Source: Bin127 sp965221625
Lineage (GTDB): Bacteria; Chloroflexota; Dehalococcoidia; Lucifugimonadales; Lucifugimonadaceae
NCBI GenBank assembly: GCA_965221625.1
Contig: OZ244903.1
Location: 1,674,001-1,738,000, forward strand
Reading direction: 5' to 3'
Length of the DNA stretch: 64,000 bases
Shown one piece after another: positions 34,849-44,057 of the stretch. Position 1 is the first letter of the stretch, and each line of letters starts with the position of its first letter. A program made the position numbers and the translations under genes. The notes beneath the pieces are model-generated. The model was not told the DNA's origin and made no database searches. It worked only from the letters and a program-made list of their open reading frames with translations.

Positions 34849-36246
34849 TTGACTCATCTGCGACTTCGCGCACTTACTGCGCCGCACATTCTTGACGTTA
34901 CCTGTCTAGATTTTAACCGACGACTCTTGCATCGTTTTGATTGGTTTCGATCAACGCGCCACAGCATAGAATCAACTGGGTTCGAGTCAATTCTTCAGGA
35001 GATTGAGACGTCGTCCGAAACGAATCTAATCGCGTCGAAGCCGGTCGCGTCGCGCCCGTTCTCGATTAGGAGTCTGATTCCAACAGTTTATGCGCCGGCA
35101 TTTCTTCTGGCGATGGGACAAGGAGTACTCATCCCGGTACTGCCGATATTCGCGCGCGATGAACTTCTGACGACTGACGTGATGGTCGGATTGGCGGTCG
35201 GTGCGAAACATCTCGGCACACTCGCATGCGACGTGCCTGCCGGGGTGCTAGTCTCACGGTTTGGTATGTGGAGGACGATGCTCGTCGGCATCCTGTTGTT
35301 CGCTGTCGCCGCGGTGGCGGCAGCGAACAGTCCCAACTTCACGCTGCTATTCCTCGCGAGATTCGCTGCGGGAGCCAGCTTCGCGTTCTGGATGATCTCG
35401 AGGCACGCCTACATCGCCGGCGCGGTGCCAATCAGGCATCGAGGCAAAGCACTATCGCTCTACGGAGGCATGAGTCGCGTCGCGGCAATCATCGGTCCGA
35501 TCATGGGAGGTTTGCTGGCCGAATACGTGAGTCTGCGGGCACCGTTCTACGCGCAAGCCGTCATCGCCCTGCTGACAGGACTGCTCGTGCTCTACACCAT
35601 GCGCAAGACTGGCGGCGACCGCGTCGATCCACGAGGGCATCGCAACGTTGTCAAGAGCATCGGAACAACGCTGTACGCGCACCGCGGCGACTTCGCAACG
35701 GCGGGAACCGTCGCCGTCATCCTGCAGTTCATTCGAGCCGCGCGCGAATTCCTTATACCTGTCTGGGGTGACGAGATGGGTTTGAAAGTCGATCAGATAG
35801 GGTACGTAGCATCAGCTTCGTACGCTGTCGACTCCACAATGTTCCCGATCGTTGGTTGGACGATGGATCGATTTGGCCGCAAGTACGTCGGTGTCCCTGC
35901 ACTACTCGTCATGGGGATGGGACTGTCGTTGCTGCCGTTCGCCGACGGCTTCGGGATGTTGATGCTTGCCGGCGTCCTCGCCGGGCTTGGGAACGGACTT
36001 AGCAGCGGATTCGTGCTCACGCTCGGGTCCGATCTCGCACCTCTGCACGATCCCGGAGAGTTCTTAGGTGTTTGGCGTTTCATATCCGACGTCGGTGGGG
36101 CCGTCGGACCTCCGTTGATTGGAGGTGTGGCGCAGGTGCTGGCACTGGCCTCGGCGACTTGGTTCACGGGTGGCGTCGCTGTAGTTGGTGCGGTGGCACT
36201 GGTGACGCTGGTGCGCGAAACCGTCAGCGATAGAAGACGCCGATGA
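34849..36246 (+). CDS. MFS transporter, start uncertain
   Basis: The frame codes for 465 residues, but the transporter begins near residue 72 (SIRSLIPTVYAPAFLLAMGQGVLIPVLPIFARDEL). About 12 hydrophobic segments follow, with the motif-A-like DVPAGVLVSRFGMWR loop and RHAYIAGAVPIRHRGKALSLYGG. The first 70 residues have no in-frame ATG and look unlike a normal MFS N-terminus, so the true start may be a TTG or GTG inside and part of 34849-35050 may be leader. The substrate is unknown. It converges with the next gene. Confidence 0.82.
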   Translation: MTHLRLRALTAPHILDVTCLDFNRRLLHRFDWFRSTRHSIESTGFESILQEIETSSETNLIASKPVASRPFSIRSLIPTVYAPAFLLAMGQGVLIPVLPIFARDELLTTDVMVGLAVGAKHLGTLACDVPAGVLVSRFGMWRTMLVGILLFAVAAVAAANSPNFTLLFLARFAAGASFAFWMISRHAYIAGAVPIRHRGKALSLYGGMSRVAAIIGPIMGGLLAEYVSLRAPFYAQAVIALLTGLLVLYTMRKTGGDRVDPRGHRNVVKSIGTTLYAHRGDFATAGTVAVILQFIRAAREFLIPVWGDEMGLKVDQIGYVASASYAVDSTMFPIVGWTMDRFGRKYVGVPALLVMGMGLSLLPFADGFGMLMLAGVLAGLGNGLSSGFVLTLGSDLAPLHDPGEFLGVWRFISDVGGAVGPPLIGGVAQVLALASATWFTGGVAVVGAVALVTLVRETVSDRRRR

Positions 36247-36301
36247 ATCTCAGGAGAAGTCGCTACACGGCACGGGCGACGGTCTACGTGCCCGGTTTGC
36301 G

Positions 36302-37189
36302 TTATCCGACGCCCAACTCGTCCAGCAGAGCGTGCAGATCCTGAAGGCAAACAGAATCGCCGTCCAGATCGCGATTGTCTACCCACTCCTTGGATTCGCC
36401 GCTCATGCCTTCGACTGCCCCGGCTTGGACGATGTCCCGCACCATCTGCTTGCCGGTTTCAACTGACGGCAAGAGGTCTGTGCCAGATTTGATTGAGAGT
36501 GCGGCGATTAGGCCGTAACCGCCCCAATTTGAGCAACTGGCGACTATCAGTTCCGTAGTAGTCGTTACGCACGGATTCTTTGGGAGGAACTCGTGCTCAA
36601 TGGTCGGAATCACGTTTTGCAGGTTGCCCATTCCGATCTCGTTGCCGCCGTCACCGATGCCTACCGAGTACGGGTGTTGATCGAACAGATGATCAATCTT
36701 GGCGTTGTAAGGCGTGAAGTCGACGCCTCGGAAATTGCGATAGGTGCCGTCGCCAACTAAACCGGCGCGTTCGATCGCAACCAACGCAGTCGGTGCATGT
36801 TCTTGGAACAGTTCATTAGCAAAGTTCGCAGAATCGAAGTGATTAGCAATCGGGAACTCGATTACCTCGTGATCGGGCGACGCAATCGACCGCACGACCG
36901 GCGAGGACAACTCGTCGGTTACGTATGCCACGTCGTTGCCGAGTTTCGTAAGCGCGTCACCGATGGCAACGGCACCAGGTGGGCCGTCCGTTTCGGTCGC
37001 CTTCGCAGCCATGATGTAGAAACCGGTAACGATCAACACCTTCCCTGGATGATCAAGGAGCAGATTCGCGCAGGCGTCCATGTACCCGGAGGGCATGTGA
37101 GGTTTCAGTGCGGTCATTCCACGGATGTCGTCCTGCAAGACGATGTCTTCAATGCGCGAAATCGCTTGATCCTGAATTAGAGCATCCAT
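36302..37189 (-). CDS. DUF4392 protein, D-glutamate cyclase C-terminal-domain type
   Basis: A protein of 295 residues from the ATG preceded by AGAAGG. It has ANLLLDHPGKVLIVTGFYI, ETDGPPGAVAIGDALTKLG, the AIERAGLVGDGTYRNFRG block, VGIGDGGNEIGMGNL and SNWGGYGLIAAL, the pattern of the C-terminal half of animal DGLUCY (D-glutamate cyclase). An ATG at 37210 is the alternative start. The gene directly follows a DUF1445 gene, which matches the other half, with a 39-base gap. Together they may turn D-glutamate into 5-oxo-D-proline. Confidence 0.85.
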   Translation of the reverse strand: MDALIQDQAISRIEDIVLQDDIRGMTALKPHMPSGYMDACANLLLDHPGKVLIVTGFYIMAAKATETDGPPGAVAIGDALTKLGNDVAYVTDELSSPVVRSIASPDHEVIEFPIANHFDSANFANELFQEHAPTALVAIERAGLVGDGTYRNFRGVDFTPYNAKIDHLFDQHPYSVGIGDGGNEIGMGNLQNVIPTIEHEFLPKNPCVTTTTELIVASCSNWGGYGLIAALSIKSGTDLLPSVETGKQMVRDIVQAGAVEGMSGESKEWVDNRDLDGDSVCLQDLHALLDELGVG

Positions 37190-37228
37190 ATTCTCGGCCT
37201 TCTTCTGCATCGGCGGCGGTGCGGATTG

Positions 37229-38035
37229 TCAAAGAACCGCCAAGTCTTCGTCGTGCAGATCGGTGACGAACATATATCCCGGAGCGTGCGTAATCATGAG
37301 TTCCGGTTTCGATGCCATCGCCACGGCTTGCGGGGTTACGCCACAAGCCCAAAACATCGAGACGTCGTCAACAGCTTCGGGTTGCCACGCATCCCCGAAA
37401 TCGGGTGAAGACAGATTCTCAATACCGATTTCCAGGGGATCGCCGATGTGCACCGGTGCGCCGTGTACCGCAGGGAATCGTGAGGTAGCCTGCACAGCCC
37501 TAACGACCTTGTCGCGCGGTATCCAACGATGCGTCACCACCATCGGTCCTTTGAACGGACCTGCGGGTGCGGTTTCGATATTGGTCTTGTACATCGCCAC
37601 GTTCTTGTCGGTGCCGTAGTAAGGAAGATTGACGCCGTTGCGGATCAGCGCATGCTCGAAGGTGAAGCTGCAACCGAGAAGGAATGCGACCAGGTCATCG
37701 CGCCAATAGTCATCAATATTGAGCGGTTCGTCGACTAGTTCCCCTTTTCGATATACGCGGTACAACGGCACGTCGCTTCGAATGTCGGATCCGGGTGCCG
37801 ACAACGTCGCTTCGACCTGGCCTGGTTCGAGTACCTCGATGACTGGACACGGCTTCGGGTTGCGTTGACAGAACACGAGGAAATGGAAAGCGAATTCTTT
37901 CGGAAGGATGGCGACGTTGGTCTGAACGATGTCCGGTGCTGCCCCCGAGGTTGGTTGCGCGAATTCGCCACTTCGCGAGGCCATGCGGACGTCGCGTCCT
38001 GACATCTTCGCGGTGTCCATAACGGTGACTGTCAT
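37229..38035 (-). CDS. DUF1445 putative hydro-lyase, D-glutamate cyclase N-terminal-domain type
   Basis: A 268-residue protein of the DUF1445/YcsI family: GAAPDIVQTNVAILPKEFAFHFLVFCQRNPKPCPVIEV, SDVPLYRVYRKGEL, FLLGCSFTFEHALI, VVTHRWIP and FWACGVTPQAVA. This is the family of the N-terminal half of animal D-glutamate cyclase. GGAG about 8 bases before the ATG supports the start. It is divergent from the Gfo/Idh gene with an 83-base gap and likely co-transcribed with the DUF4392 gene. Confidence 0.88.
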   Translation of the reverse strand: MTVTVMDTAKMSGRDVRMASRSGEFAQPTSGAAPDIVQTNVAILPKEFAFHFLVFCQRNPKPCPVIEVLEPGQVEATLSAPGSDIRSDVPLYRVYRKGELVDEPLNIDDYWRDDLVAFLLGCSFTFEHALIRNGVNLPYYGTDKNVAMYKTNIETAPAGPFKGPMVVTHRWIPRDKVVRAVQATSRFPAVHGAPVHIGDPLEIGIENLSSPDFGDAWQPEAVDDVSMFWACGVTPQAVAMASKPELMITHAPGYMFVTDLHDEDLAVL

Positions 38036-38118
38036 TGCTTGTCTCCGGGCGATGCGTTCGTTCTTGGGTAAAGTCTATTGTGAAATCGTCCGAGTCGTGT
38101 TGAACTGGGAGCACAAAG

Positions 38119-39069
38119 ATGAGTTTGAAAATAGGCATCGCCGGTTTCGGGCGTCGAGGACGCTCGCACCTGCTCGCTCTGGGCGCGATTGACACTGCGA
38201 AGGTTGTCGCAATCGCCGATGCGTCCGATGAGGCGAGACGCAACGTCGAACTAGATAATGATGGTCTCCAATCATTCACGGATACCGCCGAAATGGTTGA
38301 TGATGCCGCAGTCGATGCTGTCATCGTGGCGGCACCTGCTCACCTCAACAGCGAAGCCGCCATGCCTGCGGTAGAGCGCGGCATTCCTGTGTTGATCGAA
38401 AAACCTCCGGCGATGTCGGCGGATGGCGTCAGGGAACTTCGCGATGCCGCATCCAGGAATGGCGCAACAGTGATGGTTGCTTTCAACCGAAGATTCAACC
38501 CATTGATTCGCCGTGCGATCGAAGTAATCAATGAAACCGGCCCTTTACGACAGATCGTTGCCGAGTTCCACAAAGACATCCACGACTTCACCGAAGACGC
38601 CCGTTTTTCGCCAGTCATCTTCGATCACATGCTGTTGGAATCGCCTATCCACGCCGTCGATATCATTACGCATTTCGCAGATGCACCTTTGGCTGATGTC
38701 GTGTCCAAGGTGAAGCGGACAGCAAGCGGATATCGTGACGTACACGCGGCGTTAATCGAATTTGCGAACGGCGTGGCATGTCAGTTCAGTTCTGCCTACA
38801 CGGCAGGCGGCAGATTGGAACGATACGAACTGCACGGAGAGTTTGTTTCGGTTTACCTCGAAGGCGTCAATTCGGGTTGGGTGCTGCAAAATGGCGAACG
38901 AAGCGAGTTGACGATATCTGACGATGCGGAGAGCGACACAGTCGCCCAGGACAGGTACTTCGTCGACTGCGTTTCCAAAGGTTCCGGAATTACGCCACCG
39001 GCAGCCAATCTCGAAACCTCTATCTCGACGCTGGAGATATGCGAGGCGATTCTCGCTGGCACCGACTGA
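38119..39069 (+). CDS. Gfo/Idh/MocA-family oxidoreductase
   Basis: A 316-residue protein with an N-terminal Rossmann domain (IGIAGFGRRGRSHLLALG, then AIADASDEARR and VIVAAPAHLNSEAAMPAVERGIPVLIEKPPA, the EKP motif) and the C-terminal alpha/beta domain. Members oxidise or reduce sugars, inositols and related compounds with NAD(P). GGGAGCAC before the ATG fits a ribosome site. The enolase-superfamily gene follows at 39186, a pairing common in sugar-acid breakdown. The substrate cannot be read from the sequence. Confidence 0.88.
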   Translation: MSLKIGIAGFGRRGRSHLLALGAIDTAKVVAIADASDEARRNVELDNDGLQSFTDTAEMVDDAAVDAVIVAAPAHLNSEAAMPAVERGIPVLIEKPPAMSADGVRELRDAASRNGATVMVAFNRRFNPLIRRAIEVINETGPLRQIVAEFHKDIHDFTEDARFSPVIFDHMLLESPIHAVDIITHFADAPLADVVSKVKRTASGYRDVHAALIEFANGVACQFSSAYTAGGRLERYELHGEFVSVYLEGVNSGWVLQNGERSELTISDDAESDTVAQDRYFVDCVSKGSGITPPAANLETSISTLEICEAILAGTD

Positions 39070-39185
39070 AGATCTTCGTTGAATGCCGGATGGGAGGTTG
39101 ACGACCCGTCTCCTCTATGCGCTTCGATAACATCGTGAGTTGTAGGTCGTTCCATCAAAACTACGATGACCAAGGAGGCAGTGCC

Positions 39186-40337
39186 ATGAAGATTACGCGG
39201 ATTGACCAGTTTTCGCCTCGTCAACGCACGCGTTTGGTGCGAATTACCACCGACACCGGCATTGAAGGTTGGGGTGAGAGCACGCTCGAAGGCAAACATC
39301 TTTCGGTGCCGGCAGCCATTGAAGAGTTTTCGGGATACCTGATCGGCAAAGATCCGCTGCGGATTGAACATCACTGGCAGCAAATGTATCGTTCGTCATT
39401 CTTCCGTGGCGGGGCGCACAACATGTCGGCAATCGCCGGGTTGGACGCGGCCCTTTGGGACATCGCCGGCAAGCACTACGGCGTTCCTAGCTACAAGCTA
39501 CTTGGAGGCAATGTTCGGGATCGCATCCGCGTCTACGCCCACTGGGGTATCCGCAGCATGAAGGATGAGGATTTGGCATCCGCAAAGGCTCGGCTGGACA
39601 TGCTCAGCAAGAGCGGATACACCGCATTCAAGTCCGGGCCACCTGGCTTTTGGCGAGCTCACGAACCACCGTCTCGAATTGACGAGTTCGTTGAGATGGC
39701 GTACACGATGCGAGAGTGGGTCGGCGATGACGTCGAGTTGTGCTTCGATTTCCATGGCAAGATGGCTCCCGGCATTGCAATTGAGGTCTGCAATGAGCTG
39801 AAAGGCATGCGCCCGATGTTCGTAGAAGAACCGGTGCCACAAGAGAACGAGGATGCTTTGAAACTCGTCTCCGACCACGTTCCCTTCCCTATCGCCACTG
39901 GTGAGAGGTTGTTGAGTCGGTGGGAGTTTCGGCGCGTCATTGAGCAGCAATGCGTTTCGCTGTTGCAACCGGACGTGGCGCATTGCGGTGGCATTACGGA
40001 GCTGAAAAAGATCGCCAATTATGCCGAAATCTACTATCAGCACATCATGCCTCACTGCGCCATCGGCCCCTTGGCCCTCGCGGCTTGCATGACGGTCGAT
40101 GCGGTAGTGCCGAACTTCCTAGTCCAAGAGCAAGTAGACGCCGCATTGGGTAATGGTTTAATCAAACGAGACTGGAAAGTGACTGACGGTCACATTGAAC
40201 TCTGGGATGCGCCAGGGTTGGGCGTCGAAGTGGATGACACGGCGGCAACGAAGGAGTACGGCGGCGAGGCGACCGGATACCACCGCGAGTTGGGTGGCGA
40301 ATCGTACTTTGAAGACGGCTCTGTGGCCGACTGGTAG
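39186..40337 (+). CDS. Enolase-superfamily dehydratase, galactonate-dehydratase-like
   Basis: A 383-residue mandelate racemase/muconate lactonising enzyme family protein. Capping domain MKITRIDQFSPRQRTRLVRI..., then a barrel with metal ligands Asp188 (DFHGK), Glu214 (EEPV) and Glu240 (ATGERL) and His residues H190 and H290 (MPHCAIGP). A His two residues after the first Asp is the pattern of D-galactonate dehydratase. It likely dehydrates an acid sugar; the exact one is unknown. AAGGAGG 9 bases before 39186 fixes the start, although the frame is open to 39117. Confidence 0.88.
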   Translation: MKITRIDQFSPRQRTRLVRITTDTGIEGWGESTLEGKHLSVPAAIEEFSGYLIGKDPLRIEHHWQQMYRSSFFRGGAHNMSAIAGLDAALWDIAGKHYGVPSYKLLGGNVRDRIRVYAHWGIRSMKDEDLASAKARLDMLSKSGYTAFKSGPPGFWRAHEPPSRIDEFVEMAYTMREWVGDDVELCFDFHGKMAPGIAIEVCNELKGMRPMFVEEPVPQENEDALKLVSDHVPFPIATGERLLSRWEFRRVIEQQCVSLLQPDVAHCGGITELKKIANYAEIYYQHIMPHCAIGPLALAACMTVDAVVPNFLVQEQVDAALGNGLIKRDWKVTDGHIELWDAPGLGVEVDDTAATKEYGGEATGYHRELGGESYFEDGSVADW

Positions 40338-40343
40338 ACGACT

Positions 40344-40835
40344 TTGCCAGAATCTGCGGGCGAATTCAGCTTTCCCGCCGCACTCTCTGCGGGGGCTTTT
40401 GGATCGATTTGTGCGGTCGTAGTTGCTGAGGTTTGGAGGCAGCTTGATCGACGCGATAGACGCTTTGACTTGCTACGGTTGATCGGCACGTTCGTGGTTT
40501 CTGGCTCTGCTAGCAACTTGTCGTGGATCTTGGGTTGCGCCTTGGCGGTCTTTGTGGGAATCTTCTATGGCGTCTTCGCCTCAGCGGTGATCTATGCGTT
40601 CGAGCTTGATGCGTCAGAATGGTTGGTCGGTGTCATTGCTGCTGTTTGCTTGTGGATCCTGACGGGTACAACGTTCACTTACCTGCGGATTTTGCATCCT
40701 CGAGTACGCAAAGGCGAGATTCCAAACCCCGGCCCGTTCGCGTTAAGGGCATCGAGCTCGGCCGCGGCAGAGTTGTTCGTGGCACACCTCGTGTTCGGTG
40801 CTGTCGCCGGATTGATCTATGGCATTCTTGCGTGA
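40344..40835 (+). CDS. Membrane protein of unknown function
   Basis: A 163-residue protein with four likely membrane segments, at about 12-30, 60-86, 92-115 and 140-162, joined by a basic loop (RQLDRRDRRFDLLR) and a polar loop (RVRKGEIPNPGPF). I recognise no family. The start is TTG, 6 bases after the dehydratase stop, with no clear ribosome site, so a downstream start is possible. It converges directly on the FAD oxidase gene; the two stops abut. Confidence 0.6.
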   Translation: MPESAGEFSFPAALSAGAFGSICAVVVAEVWRQLDRRDRRFDLLRLIGTFVVSGSASNLSWILGCALAVFVGIFYGVFASAVIYAFELDASEWLVGVIAAVCLWILTGTTFTYLRILHPRVRKGEIPNPGPFALRASSSAAAELFVAHLVFGAVAGLIYGILA

Positions 40836-42011
40836 TTAAGCAAACACTGTGCCGCCGTAAGACGACTTGAGCAGGTCTCCCTCCTCAAAGCGCGAAAACC
40901 GGGTTGGTCGCAGATCGAACGTCGGTGCGCTTTCGCCAGTTGTGAGTTGGGCTAACGAAAGGCCGATTGCCGGCGAAATCTTGAATCCGTGGCCCGAGAA
41001 ACCGGCACCAATGACCACGTTTTCGAGACCGGGCACGCGGTCGACCACTGGATTCCAGTCTGGTGAAACCGTGAACAGACCGGCCCATCCGCCAGCGATT
41101 CGAGATTGCTCGTACGCCGGGATCAGTGAGCTGACAATCTCTAATCCCTCGATCGCATGCGTTGAATCGACGCCGCGGTTGTAGTTGTGCGCGTCTACTT
41201 CGTCTTCGCGAAAACCAACCAATGCATGACCGCCAGTGTCAGGACGTATCGAAAGTCCCGATGGGATGTCCACGACGATTGGGTGGAATGACTCAGCTGC
41301 GTCACCGAATCCGGGTTGTTGCTGCAAACGAAGAACCTGGTGGCGAACGGTTTTGAGAGGAAGCGGTTGATTGAGCCGATCTAGCAGTTCATTGGTCCAT
41401 GGGCCGGCAGTCAGGACTATGTTGTCAGCAAAAATCTCCGATTGATCGGTCTTTATGCCGACCACTGTATGACCGCTGCGCATGAATTCGCTAACCGTCT
41501 CACCTAATCTGACAGTTGCGCCTTTGGATCGGGCCGAGTTTGCGAACCCAGAGGTGACGAGGTGCGAATCTGCAAAGCCTGATCGCGGCTCTGAGACGAC
41601 GAACGGTTGGTCCTTGAAGTCGATAAACGGCCAACGCTCTTTCGCCTCGTCAACGCACAAAATGTGAGTTTCGACGCCAACCGCCTTGCCAATCTCGACG
41701 TTCTTCAACGCGCCAGCTTCATTGCCCTTTCCCGGCAGCAGCACCCATCCTGTTTCTTGAAATCCACTCGGACAATCGACGCGGTTGTCAAAGTCCTCAA
41801 ACACTTCCCGGCTCCACCACGCCATCTCCGTAGCGAAGTGATTCGAGTAATGCATTCGGAGGATTGTCATCGACCGGCCAGTCGATCCGGACGCGAGAGT
41901 GTCGCGTTCGAGCAGCAGCGTGTTGGTGATGCCTAGTTCGGCGAGATAGTGGAGCGTAGCGCAACCCATGACGCCACCGCCGATGACAACAACGTCGTAT
42001 CGTTCAACCAC
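40836..42011 (-). CDS. FAD-dependent amine/amino-acid oxidase (DAO family, sarcosine-oxidase-beta-like)
   Basis: A protein of 391 residues from the GTG at 42011, which has AAGGAG 5 bases upstream. It has the Rossmann FAD motif VVIGGGVMGCATLHYLAE, the ERDTLASGSTGRSMTILRMHYSN block near the flavin, IVLTAGPWTNELLD, and the C-terminal AGGWAGLFTVSPDWNPVVDR and GAGFSGHGFKISPAIG of the DAO/SoxB family. It probably oxidises an N-methyl or secondary amine. The frame runs up to 42137, but that overlaps the amidase gene. Confidence 0.88.
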   Translation of the reverse strand: MVERYDVVVIGGGVMGCATLHYLAELGITNTLLLERDTLASGSTGRSMTILRMHYSNHFATEMAWWSREVFEDFDNRVDCPSGFQETGWVLLPGKGNEAGALKNVEIGKAVGVETHILCVDEAKERWPFIDFKDQPFVVSEPRSGFADSHLVTSGFANSARSKGATVRLGETVSEFMRSGHTVVGIKTDQSEIFADNIVLTAGPWTNELLDRLNQPLPLKTVRHQVLRLQQQPGFGDAAESFHPIVVDIPSGLSIRPDTGGHALVGFREDEVDAHNYNRGVDSTHAIEGLEIVSSLIPAYEQSRIAGGWAGLFTVSPDWNPVVDRVPGLENVVIGAGFSGHGFKISPAIGLSLAQLTTGESAPTFDLRPTRFSRFEEGDLLKSSYGGTVFA

Positions 42012-42051
42012 CGAATGCTCCTTCACGTCGAAAGCAGCATCCCTCGCGGCA

Positions 42052-43482
42052 TCAAGACACTGGTGGTCGTCGCGAGGTCCAGGGCCGCGACAGTTCGAAC
42101 GCTCGTGCAGCCCGGAATACTGCTGGATCGTCGTCAATCGGACCGATTATCTGCATACCCAGCGGCATCCCGTTGTCGCTGAATCCGCAAGGCACTGACG
42201 CCGCCGGATTCCACAGAATGTTCCACAAAGCGGTGAATGGGATCGCGGACGGATTGGCAATGCCCTCTTCGATCTTCCGTCCGCCCAACACCTTCGGTGC
42301 TTGACGATGCGGCCAAGCTTCCACAGCTGTGGTTGGCGTTAGGAGAAGGTCGTATTTCTGAAAGAGTTGCCCTACCTGAACGCGATGCGTCTCCGCTTGT
42401 CGCAGTGCCGATGCATATTGTGCGCCGGTTACGTGATATCCCGCTTCCACCATCTCCATCGTATAGTCCGTTAGGGAGATCGCAGGATCCTCGGCAAGAT
42501 GACCGTACATCGCCACCTGTCCGGCCGTCCATACCGTCCACCAGTACGTTGCAGGAACCGGATCAAAGTTGATGCCAACGTCCGAGATGACAGCCCCGGC
42601 ATCCTCGAATCCCTTGAGTGCCTCCTCGGTCACTTTCGCCACGTCGTCGTTTACGTAAGCGTAATCGAGGTCTAGCGAGAAACCGATCTTCATCCCGGAA
42701 ATCCCGTCTTCGAGCGTGGCGAGGCAATCGGGTACAGGGCTCTGTAGTGATCCCGGGTCTCGCGGATCGTGGCCTGAGATTGCTGTGTGCATGACGGCTG
42801 AAGAGCGGACGTCTTGCGACATCGGTCCCGACGTGCTGGTGCAGTTGTACGAAGGCATCGACCGTCCGCCATAGCGTGGCGTGCGCCCGTGCGTTGGCTT
42901 GTGTCCGAAGATACCGACGAATGATGCTGGGAGCCGTACCGATCCCCCGCCGTCCGTGCCGGTGCCCAGAGAGCACATACCCGACGCGATTGCTGCCGAT
43001 GTACCTCCGCTTGAACCGCCTGGATGGCGCGTCACATCCCACGGGTTGTTGGCACTCGGGAAGATGTCGGTGTAAGTCTGACCTGAGTTGCCGAACTCGG
43101 GAGTATTCGTCTTGCCGACAATCACTGCTCCGGCGGAGCGCAATCGCTCGACGACCGCAGAATCGAAGTCAGGGACCCAATCCTCGAATGCCGACGATCC
43201 GAGCGTCGTCTTCAAGCCGTTAGTTACTTCGAGGTCCTTGACGCATATCGGCACACCATGCAACGCCCCGAGTTCGTTTCCACTCGCGATCTGGCGATCC
43301 CGTTCTGCGGCAGTGGCCAACGCGCCTTCGCGATCCAGCGTGATGAAGGCGTTGAGTTGCGAGTCGAGTGCCTCAATGCGACGGAAACACGCTTCGGTCA
43401 ACTCGATTGAGGAGATCTCGCCATCAAGCATCATCCGACGTTGCTCATGCGCCGGCGTGAACATTAGCTCGCGATCGTTCAT
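42052..43482 (-). CDS. Amidase (amidase-signature family)
   Basis: A 476-residue enzyme of the GatA/AtzF type. The Ser-cisSer-Lys triad is visible: Lys in VPICVKD, Ser in HPGGSSGGTSAA and Ser in GTDGGGSVRLPASF. It hydrolyses an amide; the substrate is unknown. No gatB or gatC gene is nearby and the C-terminus (SVPCGFSDNGMPLGMQIIGP) is that of a catabolic amidase. It lies upstream of the FAD oxidase on the same strand with 40 bases between, so the two may act in the breakdown of one N-compound. Confidence 0.92.
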   Translation of the reverse strand: MNDRELMFTPAHEQRRMMLDGEISSIELTEACFRRIEALDSQLNAFITLDREGALATAAERDRQIASGNELGALHGVPICVKDLEVTNGLKTTLGSSAFEDWVPDFDSAVVERLRSAGAVIVGKTNTPEFGNSGQTYTDIFPSANNPWDVTRHPGGSSGGTSAAIASGMCSLGTGTDGGGSVRLPASFVGIFGHKPTHGRTPRYGGRSMPSYNCTSTSGPMSQDVRSSAVMHTAISGHDPRDPGSLQSPVPDCLATLEDGISGMKIGFSLDLDYAYVNDDVAKVTEEALKGFEDAGAVISDVGINFDPVPATYWWTVWTAGQVAMYGHLAEDPAISLTDYTMEMVEAGYHVTGAQYASALRQAETHRVQVGQLFQKYDLLLTPTTAVEAWPHRQAPKVLGGRKIEEGIANPSAIPFTALWNILWNPAASVPCGFSDNGMPLGMQIIGPIDDDPAVFRAARAFELSRPWTSRRPPVS

Positions 43483-43533
43483 GGGACTCCTTGTGCGCCG
43501 TTCTCTGGCGAGTCGATGTGAAGGAGGATTAAT

Positions 43534-44001
43534 CTAGCTGTCTTCAATCTTCGATTTGAGGGTCGCTAGTTCGCCTTCGTATTGGCGTCGCATCATCGGC
43601 TTGATCAACAAAGGCAGTGCTTTGAACATGAAGGCGGTGATTGCGCCGTCCGACAACCCGGTCAGGTTCATGCGGAACAATGTGCCGTCGCCGGACGGCT
43701 CACATTGGTAAACGACCCTTATTGGGAATGGGCCTTCGATGGTGTGGAACTCGAAAGTGCGAGTCCTAGGGTCGCAGACATCGACTTCCATAACGATATT
43801 GTTCGGTTTGCCGCGGTATTCGTAGACCGTCGCCCAGGTGTCTTGCGGGCGAGGCATGTCGACTTCCTGCCTGCGGACCCAATTCACGTCTTTGACACCG
43901 TTCATCCAATGGACTTGGTTTTCGGCCTCCGTGACCCAAGCGAAAACTTCATCCGGAGGTCGGTTGATCGTGGTTTCAACTGTGGTTGCGATCTCTGCCA
44001 T
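43534..44001 (-). CDS. SRPBCC (polyketide-cyclase/START-like) protein
   Basis: A protein of 155 residues. TTVETTINRPPDEVFAWVTEAENQVHWMNGVKDV is a typical SRPBCC opening, and the C-terminal helix (MFKALPLLIKPMMRRQYEGELATLKSKIE) closes the cavity. It should bind a hydrophobic ligand; catalytic activity is not evident. GGAG fits the second ATG (44001, spacing 9) better than the first (44007). It precedes the amidase on the same strand. Confidence 0.8.
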   Translation of the reverse strand: MAEIATTVETTINRPPDEVFAWVTEAENQVHWMNGVKDVNWVRRQEVDMPRPQDTWATVYEYRGKPNNIVMEVDVCDPRTRTFEFHTIEGPFPIRVVYQCEPSGDGTLFRMNLTGLSDGAITAFMFKALPLLIKPMMRRQYEGELATLKSKIEDS

Positions 44002-44057
44002 GCGCATGACTCCATGGGATTCGGGTTTTGACGATCCGAACTGGGTATGGGTGCTCG

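Noticed and set aside
36273..36294. Bidirectional terminator between the MFS and DUF4392 genes
   Set aside because: Only a 5-bp stem (CGGGC/GCCCG) with a 12-base loop and no T run.
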